Part shown: piece by piece, positions 36,201 through 45,992 of the stretch
Numbering within the stretch: the stretch's first letter is position 1
Layout: every line of letters starts with the position of its first letter
Assembly (NCBI GenBank): GCA_027624715.1
Contig: JAQBTV010000008.1
Location: 1 to 57,942 of the forward strand
DNA: 57,942 nt
Direction: 5' to 3'
Origin: Pseudomonadota bacterium
Lineage (GTDB): Bacteria > Pseudomonadota > Gammaproteobacteria > Burkholderiales > Eutrophovitaceae
Notes under the pieces: generated by a model
The model's input: the letters and a program-made list of their open reading frames with translations, nothing else
What the model was told of the DNA's origin: nothing
Database searches by the model: none
Translations under genes and position numbers: made by a program

Positions 36201-37483
36201 AATGATTTAATGATAATGTCTGAGGCTTTCATACCGCTTCGAACTGCAGCTTCAAGTGTAGCTGGATAGCGTTGATAGGTGTAGTCACCAGCGAGAATAA
36301 TGCCATTTTTATCAGTGATTTGCGTGGGTCGTTTAAGTCCTGGCGTACAAGAGAAGGTAGCTCGTTTTTCAGCAAGTACCTGGCTCCATAATGGGGTTCC
36401 AAAGCCGAAATTGTCATTAAGGACGTTTGCAGACTTACTAGCTAATTGCTCATTCGTTAAGTTTTGGTGCAGGCCTGACCCGCTGATAATAACGCCAATG
36501 AGGCCTAAATCTTGGTGAGTTATCCCTCGGTCGAACACCCAATGAGCGTAGGGTGAGTTGAGTCCTATCATTCGATCATTAGTTGATGTATTTTTTTTGT
36601 ATTGATGATAAACGGTGTAAATGGGTTCGTAAGTAAATTGGTCGATTAGGTTGAGTGATGATCGAATCATTGATGATTCTTCAAATACGTTTCTTACGTT
36701 ATGAGGAGATGTTGCCACCACAATATGAGAGAATGATTCATTAGAATCTTTTATTGTTAACTCGTTATTTTTGCCTTGAGTAATTTTTGCTCGATATCCC
36801 AAACGAAGTATTCCTTCATGTTTTTCAATATATCTTCCCGCTCGTGATGCAAAAAGAGATGTTAAGTCACTTTTGGGGAACAACATATCACTACTTCCTT
36901 TTGGCCCAAGTAAGGCATCTGAAATTACGTTGGTGAATACGGAGGCGCAGCCCCGTTCGCATTGGATATTCAGCGCTGAGATGCAAATCGGATTCCACAG
37001 TAGCTCTATTAAGGTATCTGTTTGTTGGTGACGTAAGAGCAAGTTTTGCACCGATTCGAATGGTCGCACTGCCAGCTTCTCAGCTTTAATTAGCTGTAAA
37101 AATTTAAGGGCTGCAAGTTTGTCGGTTAAGTTTAGTCCACGTGCAAATAAGAATCCTAGTAACTGTTTTGCGGGGAAGGGGAGGCGTGGGGTGTTGATTC
37201 GCAGTGGACCATAGGAATATTTAAAAGGCTGACGGTCTATATCGAGAGGCTCTAAGGGTATTTGTATTTGGCTTAGTAGTGCTAATGTTGCTGTGTAGGC
37301 TCCCGACAGCAGGTGTATACCGTTGTCGATTATTTGTTCGTTAATTGTGATCTGGCGAGCGCGCCCCCCGAGAACGTGTGAAGATTCAAATAATGTTGTC
37401 GGCACGCCAGCATCCACCAGCGTTACGCCAGCGGAGAGTCCAGCCCAACCAGCTCCGATAATAGCAACGTTTAGGGCTGGCAT
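36197..37483 (-). CDS. hpnE: Hydroxysqualene dehydroxylase HpnE
   Basis: HpnE is an FAD amine-oxidase-type enzyme that removes the hydroxyl of hydroxysqualene to yield squalene. The 428-residue protein starts MPALNVAIIGAGWAGLSAG, and VPTTLFESSHVLGGRARQI is the typical second FAD element. NPICISALNIQCERGCASVF and GIILAGDYTYQRYPATLEAAVRSG match the family. ATG 37483 is preferred, 5 bp after the hpnD stop; a farther upstream codon (37522) overlaps hpnD. Confidence 0.93.
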   Translation of the reverse strand: MPALNVAIIGAGWAGLSAGVTLVDAGVPTTLFESSHVLGGRARQITINEQIIDNGIHLLSGAYTATLALLSQIQIPLEPLDIDRQPFKYSYGPLRINTPRLPFPAKQLLGFLFARGLNLTDKLAALKFLQLIKAEKLAVRPFESVQNLLLRHQQTDTLIELLWNPICISALNIQCERGCASVFTNVISDALLGPKGSSDMLFPKSDLTSLFASRAGRYIEKHEGILRLGYRAKITQGKNNELTIKDSNESFSHIVVATSPHNVRNVFEESSMIRSSLNLIDQFTYEPIYTVYHQYKKNTSTNDRMIGLNSPYAHWVFDRGITHQDLGLIGVIISGSGLHQNLTNEQLASKSANVLNDNFGFGTPLWSQVLAEKRATFSCTPGLKRPTQITDKNGIILAGDYTYQRYPATLEAAVRSGMKASDIIIKSL

Positions 37484-37488
37484 ATTTT

Positions 37489-38322
37489 TTACAGTTTTGC
37501 CCAAACTTTGCACGCAATCCAAAATTTTTCAATCGGCGTCAGTGATTGACGTTTAAGAAATATTTGAGAGGGTTTGGATGCGATTTTTTGAAGAAGTTTG
37601 CGGTAAATGGCGCTCATGATTAAGCCGGCTTTTTGAGACTGCCGATCATCTGGGTGCAAATGCGAATGAGCAGAATCGAAAAGATCGTAAGCAATATTGA
37701 CTTGATTCGTGATTAATGCGTCGAAGGGCTTCGTCCCTACCGCGCTTAGAAGTGTTTCTCTATTCAACCCTGCTTTTTTCAACTCGTCTAGCGGTATGTA
37801 TATCCTGGCACGCTGAAGGTCTTCATTTATGTCTCTTAAAATATTCGTTAACTGAAGAGCAAGCCCTAATTGCTCCGCATAGATGAGTGTGCTTGGGTTT
37901 GAGTAGCCAAAAATATTTGCTGAGAGGATACCAACGGCGCCTGCGGAGCGATAACAGTATTGAGTTAGCTGCTCCATATTCTGATACTCCGTTTTATCAA
38001 GATCCATCAACATCCCTTCGATAATGAGTTTGAAGTATTTTTTCTCCAGTTTATAGGGTTCAATAAAGCGGCTGAGTGCTTGTGTGACTGGGTGCTGAGG
38101 GGAGCCCGACCACATGGCGTCTAGCTCATGGTTCCACCAACCTAGCGTTGATCTCGCAACGTGTTCATCGGATGGTTTATCTACGATGTCGTCAACCTCT
38201 CGACAAAACGCGTAAAGGGCAGTAATGGCTTCACGTTTATTTTTTTTGAGAAATAAGAAGCTATAGTAGAAGCTTGATCCACTCTGTGCAGTTTTTTGGT
38301 TGCAGTACTCTTGCGGTGTCAT
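37489..38322 (-). CDS. hpnD: Presqualene diphosphate synthase HpnD
   Basis: HpnD condenses two farnesyl diphosphates to presqualene diphosphate. The 277 residues hold the two Asp-rich motifs of trans-isoprenyl synthases, FCREVDDIVD near residue 40 and LTNILRDINEDLQRARIYIP near 180. YYSFLFLKKNKREAITALYAF is typical. It shares one base with the hpnC stop. Phytoene synthase is the nearest alternative, but the hpnC and hpnE neighbours decide the call. Confidence 0.94.
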   Translation of the reverse strand: MTPQEYCNQKTAQSGSSFYYSFLFLKKNKREAITALYAFCREVDDIVDKPSDEHVARSTLGWWNHELDAMWSGSPQHPVTQALSRFIEPYKLEKKYFKLIIEGMLMDLDKTEYQNMEQLTQYCYRSAGAVGILSANIFGYSNPSTLIYAEQLGLALQLTNILRDINEDLQRARIYIPLDELKKAGLNRETLLSAVGTKPFDALITNQVNIAYDLFDSAHSHLHPDDRQSQKAGLIMSAIYRKLLQKIASKPSQIFLKRQSLTPIEKFWIACKVWAKL

Positions 38323-39200
38323 TATTTACGAAAAACTGTTTGGAATAAAATGGACACAAAGTCCAATGAGTTAATTTTATGGGGCTTAGCGAAAACATTG
38401 CCTCGAGAAGCAGCGAGCTTGTTGGTGACCTGTAATCCTGATTTGACAATTGTTTTTATTTCCATACCAATTCTGCCAGGTAGCTTCTCGTAAAGTGCGG
38501 CGCCATCAACCAGATATTGCCGTGCGCGATTAGTTTGAAAGTCCATAAAATTTAACCAATTCAGATCAAATACTTTATTCTTAATGTGATGTTCGGTGAC
38601 GCTAAAGGAGTCCATCTCATCTTGGGGAAAATAAATTCTTCCTATTGCATAGTCATCAGTGACGTCTTGCAGAAAATTAATAATTTGAAGACCGGTGCAA
38701 ATAGAATCTGACCACTGAAGGTAGTTATTGTGAGTATGGCAAAACAAGTGCAGCAGAATACGACCGATTGGATTAGCTGATCGATCGCAATACAGTTTAA
38801 GCTGTGTAAAGTTTTCGTATCGTCTGGTTGTGAGATCCTGCTCGAAAGCATCGAGCAATTGAAAAAACAAAGTTATAGGCAGGTTATGATGAGTGATCAA
38901 AGTCCCAAGTTCAGAGAAAAGCAGAGTGAGTGGCGATTGGTCAGATTGGATTCTCTTCAGTTCTTCGTGGAAAAACCCTAAACGCTCTTTTTTGAAAGGG
39001 GCTGGTAGCTCGCTGTGGTCTGCTATATCATCTGCTGTCCGCGCAAAGTTATATATTGTTTCGATAGGAGCCCTTAGATATTTGGGCAACATTATCGAGG
39101 CGATAGGAAAGTTTTCGTATTGGTCAACGGGCAAAGCGAGATATCCATTAATTAAAGCGAGTTTATAGGCAGTTGAGTACGCTAAAAATTTTAGGCTCAA
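38322..39200 (-). CDS. hpnC: Hydroxysqualene synthase HpnC
   Basis: HpnC converts presqualene diphosphate to hydroxysqualene. The 292-residue protein belongs to the squalene/phytoene synthase fold with NFARTADDIADH (51-62) and LQDVTDDYAIGRIYFPQDEM. It is first in the operon hpnC-hpnD-hpnE-SDR. Squalene-hopene cyclase is not in the window, so the final product (hopanoid, C30 carotenoid or squalene itself) is open. Its start is 40 bp from the divergent tRNA-Leu. Confidence 0.94.
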   Translation of the reverse strand: MSLKFLAYSTAYKLALINGYLALPVDQYENFPIASIMLPKYLRAPIETIYNFARTADDIADHSELPAPFKKERLGFFHEELKRIQSDQSPLTLLFSELGTLITHHNLPITLFFQLLDAFEQDLTTRRYENFTQLKLYCDRSANPIGRILLHLFCHTHNNYLQWSDSICTGLQIINFLQDVTDDYAIGRIYFPQDEMDSFSVTEHHIKNKVFDLNWLNFMDFQTNRARQYLVDGAALYEKLPGRIGMEIKTIVKSGLQVTNKLAASRGNVFAKPHKINSLDFVSILFQTVFRK

Positions 39201-39239
39201 ATAACCGAGATATTGGGATTATAGTAGAATGCCCTGTGT

Positions 39240-39324
39240 GCGAATGTGGCGGAATTGGTAGACGCACCAGATTTAGGTTCTGGCGCCGAGAGGTGTGAGA
39301 GTTCGAGTCTCTCCTTTCGCACCA
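39240..39324 (+). tRNA. tRNA-Leu (TAG)
   Basis: A class II cloverleaf with D arm GCGGAATTGGTAGACGC, anticodon stem CCAGA/TCTGG and loop TTTAGGT, so anticodon TAG reading CUA. It has a long variable arm and an encoded CCA. The acceptor GCGAATG/CTTTCGC contains one U-U mismatch at the sixth pair, which is unusual but within tolerance. Confidence 0.94.
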
Positions 39325-39418
39325 AATTTATGTAGTAGTTAGATGTTTTGGCTGCGATATTTTAATATAACCACTCTCTAATCGGGTGAGGGTGTACGCA
39401 TTATTTTTTGGGATTAGT

Positions 39419-40726
39419 ATGGACGCAACACTAGAGACAATCAGCAGCTTAGAAAGAAGAATCTCAATTTCTGTGCCAATGGCCGAGATAAACAGTGAGG
39501 TGGTTTCCCGTATAAGTCGATTGTCCAAGACTGTCAGAGTCGCTGGGTTCAGACCCGGCAAGGTTCCAGTGAAGATTGTTGAGCGACAACATGGTGGTCA
39601 AGTGCGAAGTGAAGTTATGAGTGACGTCATAGGCAAGAATCTTGGGGACGCTTTAGCGCAAAAAGAGTTGAAAATAGCAGGGCTTCCTAAAATCGATGTC
39701 CAAGCGAAGAAGGAAGAAGACGACAACTTTGTTTTCATCGCTACCTTCGAGGTGTATCCTGCAATCGCGATAAAGGATATTGCGAATTGCTCAATCGATA
39801 AGCCAACAGTCAGTGTTGGCGATGCAGAAGTTGATTCAACCCTTGGCATCATGCAAAAACAAAGAGCTAATTTCGTGGTTAAGGACAAAGTCGCAGAGAT
39901 TGGGGATCAAATAAAATTAGATTTTAAAGGCTCGGTCGACGGGGAACTCTTTGAAGGGGGTGCTGGCGAGGGTGTAATGATGCCACTTGGAGAGGGCCGA
40001 TTACTTGCTGATTTTGAAAATGCGTTGACGGGATTAAGGGCTACTGATGAGAAGTCTTTTGATGTCCAGTTTCCTGATGATTATCCCAGCAAGGATTTAG
40101 CGGGGAAGAAGGCGCAGTTCGAAGTTAAGATCCACGAGGTTTTGGGTGCCGTTTTGCCTGAAATTAATGCCGATTTTGCTAAGCAGCTAGGTTTTGAGGA
40201 TGGTGATGTAGGCAAGCTTCGTGTTGATGTTAAGAAAAACGTCGATTCTGAGGTTCGCAAGCGATTGGCGTCGCGTCAAAAGGATCTCGTCATGAAGGCG
40301 CTGCTTGATCAGGAAGAGTTTGACGTGCCGCAAGCATTGATCGATGAAGAGGGGCAGAGGCTTGCTGAGCGAATGAAGCAGAACATGGAATCGCGCGGCT
40401 TGAAAGTTGGGGAGGTTACTCTTCCCAAAGAGATGTTCGTCGAAGAAGCCACGCGTCGCGTTAAACTGGGGTTAATCATTGCGTATATCGCAGAAAAAAA
40501 TGAATTGCAGCCTAAGCCCTATCAACTTAAAGAAGAGGTTGAGGAAATGGCGACTGGATATGAAAAACCCCAGGAAATTCGAGATTGGTACTACAAAAAC
40601 CCTCAGCGATTGAGAGAGTTAGAATCGTTCGTGGTTGAGAAGAATGTGGTGACTTGGGCTTTAGAAAAAGCGCAGGTAAAGGAAGTTAAATTGAGCTTTG
40701 ACGAACTCATGGGTATAGATCAATGA
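39419..40726 (+). CDS. tig: Trigger factor
   Basis: A ribosome-associated folding chaperone and prolyl isomerase. The start is ATG 39419, giving a 435-residue protein beginning [20 protein letters not shown], the usual start. The ribosome-binding signature [10 protein letters not shown] is near residue 45. The FKBP-type PPIase domain (about 150-240, with [20 protein letters not shown]) and the C-terminal helical arms follow. It precedes clpP with a 4-bp overlap, the conserved order tig-clpP-clpX-lon. Confidence 0.96.
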   Translation: MDATLETISSLERRISISVPMAEINSEVVSRISRLSKTVRVAGFRPGKVPVKIVERQHGGQVRSEVMSDVIGKNLGDALAQKELKIAGLPKIDVQAKKEEDDNFVFIATFEVYPAIAIKDIANCSIDKPTVSVGDAEVDSTLGIMQKQRANFVVKDKVAEIGDQIKLDFKGSVDGELFEGGAGEGVMMPLGEGRLLADFENALTGLRATDEKSFDVQFPDDYPSKDLAGKKAQFEVKIHEVLGAVLPEINADFAKQLGFEDGDVGKLRVDVKKNVDSEVRKRLASRQKDLVMKALLDQEEFDVPQALIDEEGQRLAERMKQNMESRGLKVGEVTLPKEMFVEEATRRVKLGLIIAYIAEKNELQPKPYQLKEEVEEMATGYEKPQEIRDWYYKNPQRLRELESFVVEKNVVTWALEKAQVKEVKLSFDELMGIDQ

Positions 40727-41346
40727 CGATGAATGGTAGTGATTATCTAGCGCCCGCTGCGCTTGGGATGGTGCCGATGGTCATTGAGCAAAGTGGCCGA
40801 GGAGAGAGAGCCTACGACATTTACTCACGTCTTTTGAAAGAGCGAGTTATCTTTTTGGTAGGGCCGGTAAATGAGTTAACCGCCAATTTGGTGGTTGCGC
40901 AGCTTCTGTTTCTCGAGTCTGAGAACCCTGATAAGGACATTTCATTCTATATCAACTCTCCAGGTGGTGTTGTCTCAGCAGGTATGGCCATCTATGACAC
41001 CATGCAGTTTATTAAGCCCGACGTAAGTACGTTGTGTATCGGCCAGGCAGCGAGTATGGGAGCATTTTTACTGACAGCGGGCCAAAAAGGTAAGCGATTT
41101 GTGCTTCCAAACTCTCGCGTAATGATTCATCAACCACTTGGTGGCTTTCAAGGGCAAGCGTCTGATATTGAAATTCACGCAAAAGAGATCCTTTATCTTA
41201 AGGATCGCTTGAACCGGTTGTTGTCCGAACATACTGGGCAATCCATTGAATCGATAAAAAAAGATACCGATCGAGATAATTTTCTCGGTGCTGAAGAAGC
41301 GGTAACTTACGGCTTAGTTGATGAGATACTGTCTAAGAGAAGTTAG
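40723..41346 (+). CDS. clpP: ATP-dependent Clp protease proteolytic subunit
   Basis: The serine peptidase barrel subunit. Of 207 residues, the catalytic triad is Ser111 (GQAASMGAF), His136 ([10 protein letters not shown]) and Asp185 (DTDRDNFL). [20 protein letters not shown] is fully conserved. The start ATG 40723 overlaps the tig stop; a second ATG at 40729 is an alternative. Confidence 0.97.
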   Translation: MTMNGSDYLAPAALGMVPMVIEQSGRGERAYDIYSRLLKERVIFLVGPVNELTANLVVAQLLFLESENPDKDISFYINSPGGVVSAGMAIYDTMQFIKPDVSTLCIGQAASMGAFLLTAGQKGKRFVLPNSRVMIHQPLGGFQGQASDIEIHAKEILYLKDRLNRLLSEHTGQSIESIKKDTDRDNFLGAEEAVTYGLVDEILSKRS

Positions 41347-41419
41347 AACTTGATGTATTTAATCGTGTCAAAATTTCTGTTATCAATATTTAAATATGAA
41401 AGATAATGAATAGGGTTTC

Positions 41420-42703
41420 ATGACTGAAAATAGCGACAGCAATACGGAAAAGCTTCTTTACTGCTCCTTCTGCGGTAAGAGTCAACAAGAGGTGAAGAAG
41501 TTAGTAGCAGGACCTTCTGTATTCATCTGTGATGAATGTATTGAGCTGTGTAACGATATCATTTTAGAAGAAGCTCTGGCTGAGACGCGCTCAGAGGAAA
41601 AGTTATCGTCGTTACCTGTTCCTAAGGAAATTAGGGAGAGTCTTGACGACTACGTTATTGGACAGGAGTTGGCAAAACGTATTTTGTCGGTCGCGGTTTA
41701 TAACCACTATCGACGTTTGCACGAGACCACTGACGATGGTGTTGAGCTGTCCAAGTCCAATATTTTGTTGGTTGGTCCAACTGGTTCAGGCAAAACACTA
41801 CTTGCTCAAACGCTTGCGCGTTTGTTGAATGTGCCATTCGTGATGGCTGATGCTACGACCCTTACTGAAGCTGGCTATGTGGGCGAAGATGTAGAAAATA
41901 TCATCCAAAAGCTTCTGCAGAAGTGTGACTACGATGTTGACCGCGCTCAAAGAGGTATCGTCTATATAGACGAAATTGATAAGATTTCACGAAAAACTGA
42001 TAATCCGTCCATCACCCGGGATGTTTCAGGGGAGGGCGTGCAGCAAGCACTCTTGAAGCTCATTGAGGGAACCATTGCATCGGTGCCGCCTCAGGGTGGA
42101 CGTAAACATCCAAATCAAGATTTTGTACAAGTAAATACCAGTAATATTCTGTTTATCTGTGGTGGTGCGTTTGATGGGCTTGAAAAAATTATACGAGATC
42201 GTTCTGATAAAAGTGGTATCGGTTTTGGTGCTGAAGTGAAACCTAAGAATGCCGCCCGCGATATTGGTAACGTGTTGAAGAGTGTGCAGCCAGGGGATCT
42301 CATTAAGTTTGGATTGATCCCTGAGTTCGTTGGAAGGCTTCCCGTGCTGGCGACTCTGGAGGAGTTGGATGAAAATTCTCTGATCCAAATTCTAACAGAG
42401 CCTAAAAATTCACTGCTCAAACAGTACAAAAAAATGTTTGCGATGGAAGGGGCTGTTCTGGATATTAGATCTGATGCACTTTCCGTGATTGCCAAAAAAT
42501 CAGTCGAGAGAAAAACGGGAGCACGAGGCCTTAGATCCATCATTGAGAGCGTGCTGCTTGATGTTATGTATGAGCTTCCATCATTGAAAAATGTTGAGAA
42601 GGTCGTTGTTGACGGAACTACTGTGTTGGAAGGAACGAAGCCGCTTTTGATTTACTCCGATCAGGATTATGCGGTTTCTCGCTCATTGGCATCAAACGCA
42701 TAA
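41420..42703 (+). CDS. clpX: ATP-dependent Clp protease ATP-binding subunit ClpX
   Basis: A hexameric AAA+ unfoldase that feeds ClpP. The 427-residue protein has an N-terminal zinc finger (Cys15, 18, 37, 40), Walker [13 protein letters not shown], Walker [12 protein letters not shown], the pore loop segment [10 protein letters not shown], and the ClpP-docking IGFGAEVK loop. It starts 73 bp after clpP. Confidence 0.98.
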   Translation: MTENSDSNTEKLLYCSFCGKSQQEVKKLVAGPSVFICDECIELCNDIILEEALAETRSEEKLSSLPVPKEIRESLDDYVIGQELAKRILSVAVYNHYRRLHETTDDGVELSKSNILLVGPTGSGKTLLAQTLARLLNVPFVMADATTLTEAGYVGEDVENIIQKLLQKCDYDVDRAQRGIVYIDEIDKISRKTDNPSITRDVSGEGVQQALLKLIEGTIASVPPQGGRKHPNQDFVQVNTSNILFICGGAFDGLEKIIRDRSDKSGIGFGAEVKPKNAARDIGNVLKSVQPGDLIKFGLIPEFVGRLPVLATLEELDENSLIQILTEPKNSLLKQYKKMFAMEGAVLDIRSDALSVIAKKSVERKTGARGLRSIIESVLLDVMYELPSLKNVEKVVVDGTTVLEGTKPLLIYSDQDYAVSRSLASNA

Positions 42704-42777
42704 TGTTTCGTTGGTCTTGAATTTTTGTAATTAGTCTCCATGTATTGAGGTAGTCTGATAATGCTAAAGGTACAAAC

Positions 42778-45195
42778 ATGAGTGAGAAACTTCAGGGAAA
42801 CGAGACAAATAGTACGTATCCTCTAATTCCTCTTAGAGATGTCGTTGTTTTTCCTCACATGGTGATACCGCTCTTCGTTGGGCGGGTAAAATCAAATAAA
42901 GCCTTGGAAGTCGCGATGGAAGCAGGGAAGCATGTCATGCTTGTTGCTCAAAAAACTGCAACCAAAGATGATCCTGATGCTTCCGACTTGTATCAAGTGG
43001 GCAGCGTTGCGAACATCCTACAAATGCTTAGGCTGCCAGATGGGACGGTTAAGGTCTTAGTTGAGGGAGTTAAACGAGCTCGGGTGGAACATGTGTTGGA
43101 CGAGGGAACGCATCTAAGCTGCGATATCCAAGAAATGGAGTCAACTCCTGGCGATTCATCAAAGCTGGAGGGAATGCGCAGAGCTCTGGTTACTCAATTC
43201 GAGCAGTACGTTAAAGTTAATAAGAAGATACCTCCAGAGATCCTGAACTCTTTGGCGGGCGTTGATGAGGCCGGTAGATTAGCAGATACAGTAGCGGCTC
43301 ACTTGCCATTAAAGATTGGTCAGAAACAAGAGGTGTTGGAGTTGACGGATGTAAAAGCGCGCCTCGAACACTTGTTAGGTTTGTTAGAGTCTGAGTTAGA
43401 TATTATGCAAGTCGAGCGTCGTATTCGGGGTCGTGTAAAGCGTCAAATGGAGAAGAGTCAGCGAGAGTACTATCTCAATGAGCAAGTTAGGGCAATTCAA
43501 AAAGAGCTTGGTGATTCAGAGGATGGAGCAGACATAGAGGAGCTTGAGAAAAAAATCAAATTAGCTCGTATGTCTAAAGAGGCAAAAAGTAAGGCTGATG
43601 GGGAGTTGAAAAAATTAAAATTGATGTCACCTATGTCTGCCGAGGCATCCGTTGTTAGGAACTATATAGAGACTTTAATTGGTTTACCTTGGAAGAAAAA
43701 AAGTAAGGTTTCGGCTGATCTTAAGGCCGCCGAAAAAATTCTTAACGAAGATCATTATGGACTAGATAAAGTCAAAGAACGAATCATTGAGTATCTTGCT
43801 GTCCAGCAGCGTGTAGACAAGCTCAAAGCTCCGATACTTTGTCTTGTCGGGCCTCCGGGAGTTGGTAAGACCTCATTGGGTCAGTCAATCGCCAAAGCGA
43901 CTAATCGTTTGTTCACTCGAATGTCTCTAGGTGGTGTTCGAGATGAGGCTGAGATTCGCGGGCATAGAAGGACATATATCGGCTCGATGCCCGGTAAGAT
44001 TCTGCAAAATATGGGCAAAATTGGAGTGCGAAATCCATTATTTCTCCTCGATGAGGTTGATAAAATGGGCATGGATTTTCGTGGAGATCCGTCCTCAGCA
44101 CTTCTTGAAGTCTTAGATCCAGAGCAAAACGATAAATTTGCAGACCACTACGTAGAGGTCGACTACGACTTGTCAGATGTCATGTTCGTGGCAACTGCTA
44201 ATTCGATGAATATTCCTAATCCTTTATTGGACCGGATGGAGGTTATTCGTCTGGCCGGTTATACGGAAGACGAAAAAATAAATATTGCAATACGCTATCT
44301 GTTGCCAAAACAGCTAAAGAACAATGGCGTTGAGAAACATGAGATCTCAATTTCGGATGGCGCCATCAGGGATATTGTTAGGTACTACACGCGAGAGGCC
44401 GGTGTGCGTTCTTTGGAAAGAGAAATCTCAAAGATCTGCCGCAAAGTAGTAACCGCTATTTCGGTAAACAAGATATCTGAAAAAATAAGTGTCACAGCTA
44501 AGAACTTAGATAAATATCTTGGCGTACGCAAATTTAGTTTTGGACTTGCTGAAAAGAGAAATCAAATTGGCCAGGTTACCGGTTTGGCGTGGACTGAAGT
44601 AGGAGGGGAGCTGTTGACCATTGAGTCGGTCATCCTTCCTGGAAAAGGAAACATACTGCGCACTGGTTCTCTTGGTGATGTGATGAAGGAGTCGGTTGAG
44701 GCTGCCCGCTCAGTTGTGCGCTCGAGAGCCCATGTTTTAGGTATTCCTGATGATGTTTTTGAGAAGCATGATATTCACGTTCATGTGCCAGAGGGTGCCA
44801 CGCCAAAAGATGGGCCATCTGCTGGCGTCGCGATGACTATTGCACTAGTCTCGTCGATCACCAAGATACCAGTGCGATGCGATGTCGCGATGACGGGAGA
44901 AATTACTCTTAGGGGGGAAGTGCTTGCTATTGGAGGTTTAAAGGAAAAATTATTAGCAGCTCATAGAGGAGGCATCAAGACAGTTCTAATACCCCAGGAA
45001 AATATCAAAGATTTGGTCGACATTCCTGATAATATAAAAGGTAGAATAGATATTCGTCCTGTAAAGTGGATAGACGAAGCACTCGATATTGCTCTAGAAC
45101 ATCGACCAATCTCGCTGCCAGTAGATCAATCAGACGAGGTACCTATTCCATCTGTCGAAACTAATGTTGGGAAATCTACCCGAGTCAAGCACTAA
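42778..45195 (+). CDS. lon: ATP-dependent Lon protease
   Basis: A homo-oligomeric AAA+ protease of 805 residues. An N-terminal substrate domain (PLIPLRDVVVFPHMVIPL) precedes Walker A GPPGVGKTSLGQ and Walker B PLFLLDEVDKM. The C-terminal peptidase domain has the catalytic Ser681 (KDGPSAG) and Lys724 (GGLKEKLL), 43 residues apart, as in E. coli. The start follows AAAGG by seven bases. The C-terminal tail past residue 780 is a short, non-conserved extension. No heat-shock promoter could be fixed. Confidence 0.98.
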   Translation: MSEKLQGNETNSTYPLIPLRDVVVFPHMVIPLFVGRVKSNKALEVAMEAGKHVMLVAQKTATKDDPDASDLYQVGSVANILQMLRLPDGTVKVLVEGVKRARVEHVLDEGTHLSCDIQEMESTPGDSSKLEGMRRALVTQFEQYVKVNKKIPPEILNSLAGVDEAGRLADTVAAHLPLKIGQKQEVLELTDVKARLEHLLGLLESELDIMQVERRIRGRVKRQMEKSQREYYLNEQVRAIQKELGDSEDGADIEELEKKIKLARMSKEAKSKADGELKKLKLMSPMSAEASVVRNYIETLIGLPWKKKSKVSADLKAAEKILNEDHYGLDKVKERIIEYLAVQQRVDKLKAPILCLVGPPGVGKTSLGQSIAKATNRLFTRMSLGGVRDEAEIRGHRRTYIGSMPGKILQNMGKIGVRNPLFLLDEVDKMGMDFRGDPSSALLEVLDPEQNDKFADHYVEVDYDLSDVMFVATANSMNIPNPLLDRMEVIRLAGYTEDEKINIAIRYLLPKQLKNNGVEKHEISISDGAIRDIVRYYTREAGVRSLEREISKICRKVVTAISVNKISEKISVTAKNLDKYLGVRKFSFGLAEKRNQIGQVTGLAWTEVGGELLTIESVILPGKGNILRTGSLGDVMKESVEAARSVVRSRAHVLGIPDDVFEKHDIHVHVPEGATPKDGPSAGVAMTIALVSSITKIPVRCDVAMTGEITLRGEVLAIGGLKEKLLAAHRGGIKTVLIPQENIKDLVDIPDNIKGRIDIRPVKWIDEALDIALEHRPISLPVDQSDEVPIPSVETNVGKSTRVKH

Positions 45196-45408
45196 AAAGA
45201 GCCAGCAAGGCTAATAATCTAGTCTTTGCTCCACTGTGTATCGGTTCATGTTTACTACCTTATAGTTTGCAGTTGTTATAAATGAAGTGGAATTTAATAG
45301 CGTCAAGAGGAGGAGTTTAGATATATCCCGTTGACGACAGATACAAACGTGCGGGCTAGGTGAATGGCCCGGTAACAAAATTGGAAAATTAAAAGGAAAG
45401 GATTTCAT

Positions 45409-45681
45409 GTGAATAAATCAGAATTAGTAGAGGCAATGGCCGTCGCCGCCGACATGTCCAAAGCATCCGCAGAGCGAGCCTTAGACGGAGCAACATCAGC
45501 AATTGCCAAAGCGCTTAAGCACGGAGATCAAGTTACTATTGTTGGATTTGGCAGTTTTCTAGTTGGCGAAAGAGGTGAGCGTATAGGAAGGAACCCTCGT
45601 ACAGGTGAAAGTATTAAAATTAAAGCGTCTAAGTCTCCTAAATTTCGGGCTGGTAAAGCGCTAAAGGATGCAGTAAACTAG
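45409..45681 (+). CDS. hupB: DNA-binding protein HU
   Basis: The 90-residue HU-type nucleoid protein. The DNA-binding arm segment RIGRNPRTGESIKIKASKSPKFRAGKALKDAV and the N-terminal helices MNKSELVEAMAVAADMSKASAERAL are canonical. GTG at 45409 is the start, with AAAGGA seven bases upstream. The 213-bp region upstream contains a CGGGC/GCCCG hairpin (about 45351-45372) of unknown role. The stop codon lies inside a stable downstream hairpin. Confidence 0.97.
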   Translation: MNKSELVEAMAVAADMSKASAERALDGATSAIAKALKHGDQVTIVGFGSFLVGERGERIGRNPRTGESIKIKASKSPKFRAGKALKDAVN

Positions 45682-45712
45682 CGCGCTTTTCAACATTAGC
45701 GCGGTGTAGTTT
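45675..45712 (+). other. Hairpin spanning the hupB stop codon
   Basis: AAACTA-g-CGCGC pairs with GCGCG-gtg-TAGTTT around a 12-nt loop, giving 11 pairs with a small internal loop. It contains the hupB stop and lacks a T run, so it is not a classical terminator. It may stabilise or process a hupB-tRNA transcript. Confidence 0.4.
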
Positions 45713-45719
45713 CTCGAAA

Positions 45720-45737
45720 CTTAAGTTCAGTCTTAAG
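45720..45737. repeat. Direct/inverted CTTAAG hairpin
   Basis: CTTAAG-ttcagt-CTTAAG: each arm is its own complement, so the element is both a direct repeat and a hairpin. It ends 7 bp before tRNA-Val and might guide 5' processing. Confidence 0.35.
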
Positions 45738-45744
45738 ATACTTC

Positions 45745-45820
45745 GGGTGCTTAGCTCAGCTGGTAGAGCGTCGCCCTTACAAGGCGAATGTCGGGAGTTC
45801 GAGCCTCTCAGCACCCACCA
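45745..45820 (+). tRNA. tRNA-Val (TAC)
   Basis: A cloverleaf with acceptor GGGTGCT/AGCACCC, anticodon stem TCGCC/GGCGA and loop CTTACAA, so anticodon TAC, and an encoded CCA. It is 12 bp from tRNA-Asp in the typical hupB-Val-Asp-ppiD order. Confidence 0.96.
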
Positions 45821-45832
45821 GACCGTTGTTAA

Positions 45833-45909
45833 GGAGTGGTAGTTCAGTTGGTTAGAATACCGGCCTGTCACGCCGGGGGTCGCGGGTTCGAGTCCCGTCC
45901 ACTCCGCCA
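45833..45909 (+). tRNA. tRNA-Asp (GTC)
   Basis: A cloverleaf with acceptor GGAGTGG/CCACTCC, anticodon stem CCGGC/GCCGG and loop CTGTCAC, so anticodon GTC, and an encoded CCA. It is probably co-transcribed with tRNA-Val and ended by the terminator at 45915. Confidence 0.96.
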
Positions 45910-45914
45910 ATATG

Positions 45915-45943
45915 AAAAAGGCTAACGTATTTTCGCCTTTTTT
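45915..45943 (+). terminator. Rho-independent terminator after tRNA-Asp
   Basis: AAAAAGGC pairs with GCCTTTTT around a 12-nt loop, followed by a T run. It lies 5 bp after the tRNA CCA and 50 bp ahead of ppiD. Confidence 0.75.
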
Positions 45944-45992
45944 GTTAATCTATACCCTTCGATAATCTGAGACAGTTTGTTAGGTCCTCCAC

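Noticed and set aside
42115-42543. Long open frame antisense to clpX (142 codons)
   Set aside because: It lies wholly inside a highly conserved gene, has no ribosome binding site or recognisable domain, and its openness is explained by the codon pattern of clpX.
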